DNA of 10,321 nucleotides from the NCBI GenBank assembly GCA_003447785.1, contig DLYJ01000012.1, forward strand, positions 1 to 10,321. The letters run 5' to 3'. A program made the translations under genes and the position numbers. The notes under the pieces are model-generated. The model was not told where the DNA came from and searched no databases. It was given only the letters and a program-made list of their open reading frames with translations. Positions 6,207 to 10,321 of this stretch are shown piece after piece. The number at the start of each line of letters is the position of its first letter. Within the stretch, counting starts at the first letter, position 1. The stretch is from Treponema sp. GTDB lineage: Bacteria > Spirochaetota > Spirochaetia > Treponematales > Treponemataceae.

Positions 6207-7036
6207 TTGAACTAAAACTTTCTGACCGCACAATTACCACAAATCACAGAGCCTTTGTTATGGGCATTGTAAACGTAACTCCTGATTCTTTCTGGAAAAA
6301 AAGCCGCGGCGGAAAGTCTCTTGCCCTCAGGCTCATCAGGGAAGGTGCCGACATCCTGGACATCGGCGCTGAATCTACAAGACCCGGCTCATCTTATGTG
6401 AGCGAAGATGTTCAGATAAAAAGACTTATTCCCGTAATTAAGGCTGTAAGAAAGGTGAGTGATATTCCCATTTCTGTGGACACGAGAAGTGCCAGGGTCT
6501 TTAAGGCATGTCGTCAAGCAGGGGCCGACATTTTGAATGATGTTGCCGCCCTGGAAGATGATGCTGAACTTGCTCCATACTGCGCACAGGAAAAGGTCCC
6601 GGTGATTCTCATGCACAAGAGAAGTACACCTGACAAAATGCAGCAGAATACTTCTTACTCTGACATTTTTAAGGAAGTTGATGAATACCTGCAGAATAGA
6701 ATTCAATTTGCTTTGAGTCAGGGAATTTCTTCTGATAAAATTATTCTTGACCCTGGAATCGGTTTTGGAAAGGACGGAAAGGGCAACTGTGAATTAATCA
6801 AAAACTGTGGAAAACTCTGCGGTTCGAAATATCCGGTTTTAATGGCACTTTCCAGAAAATCTGTTATAGGTTTTTTAACAAATAACAAAACAAAAGACCG
6901 ACTTTGTGGTACAATAGTAGCAGATATAATTGCTGTTTTACACGGAGCGTCCATGATTCGTGTTCATGATGTAAAAGAAGCAGTTGACTCACTTCGTGTT
7001 CTCGAAGGAATTGAATACGGAGTTTTTACGGAGTAG
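6203..7036 (+). CDS. folP: Dihydropteroate synthase
   Basis: FolP condenses p-aminobenzoate with dihydropterin pyrophosphate to form dihydropteroate, the sulfonamide-targeted step of folate synthesis. The 277 residues show all the classical motifs in order: MGIVNVTPDSF (20-30), GAESTRPG (55-62), SVDTRSA (91-97), LNDVAAL (111-117), LMHKR (136-140), DPGIGFGKD (183-191), SRKSVIG (217-223) and IRVHDV (252-257). This is a standard TIM-barrel enzyme of normal length with no broken motif. The ATG overlaps the dxs stop (ATGA), indicating translational coupling. The cdaA GTG follows its stop by four bases. No other folate gene is visible in the window. Confidence 0.98.
   Translation: MIELKLSDRTITTNHRAFVMGIVNVTPDSFWKKSRGGKSLALRLIREGADILDIGAESTRPGSSYVSEDVQIKRLIPVIKAVRKVSDIPISVDTRSARVFKACRQAGADILNDVAALEDDAELAPYCAQEKVPVILMHKRSTPDKMQQNTSYSDIFKEVDEYLQNRIQFALSQGISSDKIILDPGIGFGKDGKGNCELIKNCGKLCGSKYPVLMALSRKSVIGFLTNNKTKDRLCGTIVADIIAVLHGASMIRVHDVKEAVDSLRVLEGIEYGVFTE
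7030..7033 (+). promoter_or_regulatory. Ribosome binding site fixing the GTG start of cdaA
   Basis: GGAG, inside the last codons of folP, lies seven bases before GTG at 7041. It favours this start over an in-frame TTG at 6984 deep within folP. Confidence 0.7.
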
Positions 7037-7040
7037 AAAA

Positions 7041-7856
7041 GTGAACGCTTTTGATAACCTTCTTAGAGCTTATGAGTTCATCCGGCCTGTAATTGATATA
7101 GGCGTAATGACTTTTATTATCTATAAGGCATACGAAATCATTGTAAAGACAAATGCGATGCAGATCATTAAGGCGGCTGTCGTTGTTGCCATGGCATACG
7201 CGCTGGCCCTTCTTTTTCATCTGGACATGCTTTTGTGGGTTTTACGAAAACTTGCTCCCGGTCTGGTTATCTGTTTTGCCATTCTCTTTCAGCCGGAACT
7301 CCGCAAGGTTTTTTTAAAGCTTGGACAAAGCCAGTGGTTTACCTTCGGTAACCGCTCAAAACATACTTATGTTGATACAGTAATTATTGCGGCAGAAATG
7401 CTTTCAAAAATGAAGCGGGGTATGCTGGTAGTTTTTACACGCCACACAAAGCTTGATGATATTATCGACACTGGAACCCGCATCAACGCTGACCTTTCGT
7501 CGGCCCTTCTGGTAACGATTTTTGGACACGACACACCCCTTCACGATGCGGCCTGTATAGTTCAAAACGGAAAGATTATCAGTGCGGGCTGTTTTTTGCC
7601 CTTAAGCGAGCAGTACGACATCAAAAAGACCTTCGGAACACGTCACCGTGCGGCCCTTGGCCTGAGCGAAATCAGCGACGCTGTTGTGCTTGTGGTTTCC
7701 GAAGAGTCCGGTGCAATTTCACTTGCATACGACTCACGGCTGCATTATGACCTGAATACAACCCAGGTTACGCGCCAGCTGGAAAAACTTCTGGATTTAA
7801 CTGCAAAAGAAAGAACAATTGAGGATACGATCGATGAAAATAAAGGAAGTTTTTAA
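7041..7856 (+). CDS. cdaA: Membrane diadenylate cyclase CdaA (DacA)
   Basis: CdaA makes cyclic di-AMP from two ATP, a second messenger controlling potassium and osmolyte balance and envelope integrity. From the GTG at 7041 the 271 residues give three membrane helices (about 17-35, 41-59, 63-83), the linker ILFQPELRKVF (81-91) and a cytosolic DAC domain with TRINADLSSALL (146-157), TPLHDAACIV (165-174), SAGCFLPLSE (181-190), GTRHRAALGLSE (199-210) and VVSEESGAIS (218-227). The RHR motif (201-203) is intact. The other hallmark, DGA, reads D169-A170-A171, with glycine replaced by alanine (see findings). The usual length is about 270. The frame extends to a TTG at 6984, but that lies within folP. 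The next gene is ybbR/cdaR, the usual CdaA partner, overlapping by 23 bases, which supports the assignment. Confidence 0.95.
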   Translation: MNAFDNLLRAYEFIRPVIDIGVMTFIIYKAYEIIVKTNAMQIIKAAVVVAMAYALALLFHLDMLLWVLRKLAPGLVICFAILFQPELRKVFLKLGQSQWFTFGNRSKHTYVDTVIIAAEMLSKMKRGMLVVFTRHTKLDDIIDTGTRINADLSSALLVTIFGHDTPLHDAACIVQNGKIISAGCFLPLSEQYDIKKTFGTRHRAALGLSEISDAVVLVVSEESGAISLAYDSRLHYDLNTTQVTRQLEKLLDLTAKERTIEDTIDENKGSF

Positions 7857-8898
7857 CAGAATTACGGAAAACTGGCCTGTCAAAGCCTCCTGTTTTTTAA
7901 TGGCCCTGTGTCTCTATGTTTTTTACACCCTGTCCATTCAGGATTCAAAAACTTTTACGGTGCCGCTTACAATTCAGTCAAAAAACGGAATTGCCGTTGC
8001 AGGTAATTATCCTAAAAGGGTTCGTGTTACCCTGAAGGGAAAGACAGAAGACATCGCTTCCGTACGGGAAAGTGAAGTCAGCGCATATCTTGATTTAAAT
8101 TATCTTGCCTCTGACGGAACCTACAAACTTCCGGTCCTTGTTGATTTGTCCCAGCAGGCACTTCTCCTTGAAACTCTTGAAGTTCACGTGTCTCCCCAGG
8201 AAGTATCCCTTAAGGTTGAAGAAGAAATCAGCGCCTATGTGCCTGTTACTGCCCTGATAAAAGGAACTCCGGCTCACGGTTATGAACTTGCAGAAACAAT
8301 TGTTGAACCTGATGAAGTTCTGGTTAAGGGGCCCCGTTCACAGGTTTTAAACTGCACAAGGCTTCAGACTCAGGCTGTTTCGATTAAAAATGCAAATTCA
8401 GACGTTGTAAAAACCGTAAAGCCTGATAACCTCGGTTCAACACTGCACCTGGCAGAAAATAAGGAACTTACGGTAAAGGCTCTCATAGTTCCGTCGATTT
8501 ACACAAGGCGCTTTGATAATTACGCCGTTTATTATGCAAATGTTCCGGATGGATTTTCGGTTTATCCGCCGAATATAAATGTCAGTTTTGTCCTTAAGGG
8601 CCGGGTTGCAGACCTTGAAAAATATAATCCGCCTTCAAGTTCCCTTTATATCGACTTCAGTGAATTCAAAGAGACCGGTTCCTACGAAGCAAAAATTACC
8701 GCTGCCTTCCCGCAGGCCTACGAGGTTGTAGAAGCGCCTCCGTTAAAAGCCACTGTTGAACTTAGAAAGATTGATTCAAATGCGGAATTTGAACAGAAGA
8801 TCGAAGACATAATCGAATCCCAGACTCCTGAAGAGCTTTTGCAGAATGGGGCAGAAGAAATTCAGGAGCAGGATGAATCCGGCGTGGAGAGTCAATGA
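7834..8898 (+). CDS. ybbR: YbbR-domain protein (CdaR-like partner of CdaA)
   Basis: This 354-residue protein has one N-terminal membrane anchor (about residues 15-36, following a short basic cytosolic end) and an extracytoplasmic part of about three YbbR-like beta domains, roughly 42-128, 134-218 and 222-312. Each carries the V-x-L-K-G hallmark in some form: VRVTLKGK (63-70), VLVKGPRSQV (162-171), VSFVLKGRV (250-258). In Firmicutes the equivalent, CdaR, modulates CdaA, and the adjacent overlapping gene suggests the same here. The last 40 residues are strongly acidic with few hydrophobics, probably an unstructured tail. The ATG at 7834 follows GAGG (7821-7824) by nine bases; an in-frame TTG at 7819 lacks a ribosome site. 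Bacillus CdaR has more YbbR repeats, so this is a shorter form. Its stop overlaps the acpS start (ATGA). Confidence 0.9.
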   Translation: MKIKEVFNRITENWPVKASCFLMALCLYVFYTLSIQDSKTFTVPLTIQSKNGIAVAGNYPKRVRVTLKGKTEDIASVRESEVSAYLDLNYLASDGTYKLPVLVDLSQQALLLETLEVHVSPQEVSLKVEEEISAYVPVTALIKGTPAHGYELAETIVEPDEVLVKGPRSQVLNCTRLQTQAVSIKNANSDVVKTVKPDNLGSTLHLAENKELTVKALIVPSIYTRRFDNYAVYYANVPDGFSVYPPNINVSFVLKGRVADLEKYNPPSSSLYIDFSEFKETGSYEAKITAAFPQAYEVVEAPPLKATVELRKIDSNAEFEQKIEDIIESQTPEELLQNGAEEIQEQDESGVESQ

Positions 8899-9287
8899 TA
8901 TACGGAATCGGAACAGACATTGCAAAAGTAAGCCGTTTTGAAAAATGGGCCCTGGACTCAGATTTGACTGACCGCTTTTTTAATTCAAAGGAACTTTTTG
9001 AAGGGGACGCCGCATCACACCTTGGCGCTGCAAGCCGTCACTATGCGGCACGTTTTGCCGCAAAAGAGGCCTTTGCAAAAGCCCTTGGAACCGGTTTTAC
9101 AGGTCTCTGCCTTTCGGATTTTTATGTTGCCAAAGATGAAAGGGGAAAGCCTTACTTTGTTTTTGGCGATAAGACTAAAAAAATATTGGACAACTCTCTG
9201 GCAAATTATTACAATATTCAGTTGTCACTAAGTCACGAAAATGAATTTGCAGTTGCCTTTGTGGTAATAGAAAAGGGGGATAATTAA
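8895..9287 (+). CDS. acpS: Holo-[acyl-carrier-protein] synthase AcpS
   Basis: AcpS moves the 4'-phosphopantetheine arm of coenzyme A onto a serine of acyl carrier protein, activating it for fatty acid synthesis. The 130 residues show the family start GIGTDI with the magnesium ligand Asp8, the core ARFAAKEAFAKALGTG (52-67) with the second ligand Glu58, and the closing SLSHENEFAVAFVV. Length and motif spacing are typical. The ATG overlaps the ybbR stop (ATGA) with GGAG five bases upstream. Its stop overlaps the next ATG by one base (TAATG). It needs only acyl carrier protein and CoA, so its placement beside cdaA/ybbR does not by itself imply a functional link. Confidence 0.98.
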   Translation: MIYGIGTDIAKVSRFEKWALDSDLTDRFFNSKELFEGDAASHLGAASRHYAARFAAKEAFAKALGTGFTGLCLSDFYVAKDERGKPYFVFGDKTKKILDNSLANYYNIQLSLSHENEFAVAFVVIEKGDN

Positions 9288-10201
9288 TGGTTTATCGAAG
9301 TTCGGCAAAAAAAGCTCCGGCAGATCCAAACAAAAAGCCTAAACATTCATACTGGTCAAAAAATAAATGTCATTGTCCGGTTTGCAAAAAAGACTTTGAA
9401 CGCGAAGAAATGCTCACTGGCGGCGGTCGTATGATTGCAGGCGAACTTACTGATGAACTTCACCGTATTTACGAGCCGTCTGAAAAATTCGGCTATATTT
9501 ATCCTCTACTGTATTCGGTAGGTGCATGTCCAAAATGCCACACAGCCTTTTTCTGGAAGGATTTTGAAGAAATTGACGACAATGCTTCCCTCAACGCACT
9601 TCTGGACGACAGCGAAAACCGCAAAAAGGCCGTAAGCAATATGTTCCCTTACTACGAACTTACCCGGGAACGAAACCTTCTCGACGGAGCCGCAATGTAT
9701 TATCTTGCACTGCTTTCCTACGAAAAAGTTGACTTGAGTTATGCTCCCACAATCAAGCGTGCGATGATTTCCCTCCGTCTTGCATGGATTTGCAAGGATT
9801 TGGACAGGGTTATTCCAAACCACAACTATACCTTTGCGGCAGAAGTTTTTTACCGCAAGGCACAGTTTTTTTATGAACAGACTTTGATTAACGAGACAGG
9901 CCGTATCGAAACCATTGCAAAGGTTTCAAATTTTGGACCTGATATCGACAAAAACTACGGCTACGACGGGGTTATCTACCTCAACAGCCTCCTTGAATTC
10001 AAGTACGGTCAGACAGAAGACATGCAGATGCGCTATAAAAAACTCGACGAAAACAAGCGTTCAATTGCCCGAATCTTCGGTCTCGGAAAATCATCAAAAT
10101 CAAAGCCGGGCCCGCTCCTGGAAAAATCCCGGGCTCTGTACGACAGCCTGACCGCAACCTTAAACGAAGCAAATATTATTTCAGTCGATGACGACGAATA
10201 A
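9287..10201 (+). CDS. DUF2225 family protein with N-terminal zinc-ribbon cysteines
   Basis: This 304-residue cytosolic protein has no signal peptide or membrane segment. A basic N-terminus leads to a zinc-ribbon-like set of cysteines: CHCPVC (28-33, with C30 and C33 as CxxC) and CPKC (81-84), enclosing an invariant-looking IYEPSEKFGYIYPLLYSVG stretch. This is the DUF2225 layout. A helical region rich in Tyr, Leu and Arg follows (about 110-250) and could be TPR-like. A lysine/serine-rich linker (about 262-277) and an acidic C-terminus end it. The function of DUF2225 proteins is not established and I assign none. The gene starts on the TAATG shared with acpS, and truA starts 12 bases after its stop, so it is co-translated with the operon. 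Confidence 0.85.
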   Translation: MVYRSSAKKAPADPNKKPKHSYWSKNKCHCPVCKKDFEREEMLTGGGRMIAGELTDELHRIYEPSEKFGYIYPLLYSVGACPKCHTAFFWKDFEEIDDNASLNALLDDSENRKKAVSNMFPYYELTRERNLLDGAAMYYLALLSYEKVDLSYAPTIKRAMISLRLAWICKDLDRVIPNHNYTFAAEVFYRKAQFFYEQTLINETGRIETIAKVSNFGPDIDKNYGYDGVIYLNSLLEFKYGQTEDMQMRYKKLDENKRSIARIFGLGKSSKSKPGPLLEKSRALYDSLTATLNEANIISVDDDE

Positions 10202-10213
10202 TGCGGAGTTTTT

Positions 10214-10321
10214 GTGCGTAATATTCTTTTGACAGTATCTTACGACGGAACTGATTTTTGCGGATGGCAGAGACAGGACTTTGCAGACAAAGGCAAGGCT
10301 GTCCGCACAATTCAGCAGGTT
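10214..10321 (+). CDS. truA: tRNA pseudouridine synthase A (5' end only)
   Basis: TruA makes pseudouridine at positions 38-40 in the tRNA anticodon arm. Only 36 codons are inside the window. They read VRNILLTVSYDGTDFCGWQR and end in TIQQV, matching the TruA N-terminus ('YDGt.f.GWQ.Q...tiQ'). The GTG start at 10214 has GGAG (10205-10208) five bases upstream. A nearer ATG at 10201 is out of frame and stops after six codons. The catalytic aspartate lies beyond the window, so integrity cannot be judged. It continues the same operon. Confidence 0.92.
   Translation, partial: MRNILLTVSYDGTDFCGWQRQDFADKGKAVRTIQQV

Noticed and set aside
6984..7040. Longer CdaA starting at TTG 6984 inside folP
   Set aside because: No ribosome site there; GTG 7041 has GGAG at a good distance and gives the usual length and N-terminus.
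7819..7833. Longer YbbR protein starting at TTG 7819
   Set aside because: The GAGG at 7821-7824 lies downstream of that TTG and is correctly spaced for ATG 7834.
10201..10221. Six-codon open frame (ATG at 10201) before truA
   Set aside because: It arises from the stop/start overlap and ends at once; the GTG at 10214 is in frame with clear TruA sequence.
1..10321. A novel defence, mobile or biosynthetic system
   Set aside because: All frames of gene size are housekeeping families in normal operon order; no integrase, transposase, repeat array, toxin-antitoxin pair or compositional break was seen.

Overview
This window looks like core chromosome from a spirochaete, most likely a Treponema-like organism. 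That placement is an inference. It rests on the isoprenoid/folate/c-di-AMP gene string (dxs, folP, cdaA, ybbR, acpS, a DUF2225 gene, truA), a short omega-like RNA polymerase subunit, and protein sequences that look diverged from Proteobacteria and Firmicutes. No phage, IS, CRISPR, tRNA or rRNA is visible, and no stretch over 300 bases lacks a gene. I do not see an undescribed multigene system. The unusual points are inside individual proteins and in the central regulatory region.

Left third (1-3714, minus strand): a three-gene unit transcribed leftwards, recO, then a pyrimidine-nucleoside phosphorylase gene (deoA/pdp), then recJ, which runs off the left edge. RecO and RecJ both belong to the RecFOR gap-repair route, so a nucleoside-salvage enzyme sits between two recombination genes. 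RecJ carries an extra block of about 130 residues between its catalytic DHH part and the next conserved motif. This block resembles a decayed DnaQ-type exonuclease fold.

Centre (3715-4277): a compact control region. Two divergent promoters overlap at their -35 elements around 3741-3750. The leftward one places the predicted transcription start on the A of the recO ATG, implying a leaderless mRNA. The rightward one drives a 64-codon omega-like gene. Next comes a 29-codon gene for a highly basic AURKAIP1/COX24-type peptide, with its own sigma70-like promoter, Shine-Dalgarno sequence and strong intrinsic terminator.

Right part (4278-10321, plus strand): a tightly packed operon. dxs (TTG start) overlaps folP by ATGA. 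folP is followed 4 bases later by cdaA (GTG start). cdaA overlaps ybbR by 23 bases, ybbR overlaps acpS by ATGA, acpS overlaps the DUF2225 gene by TAATG, and truA (GTG start) begins 12 bases later and leaves the window. The cassette joins isoprenoid precursor synthesis, folate synthesis, c-di-AMP signalling, acyl-carrier-protein activation and tRNA modification. CdaA reads DAA where its family has a DGA active-site motif.
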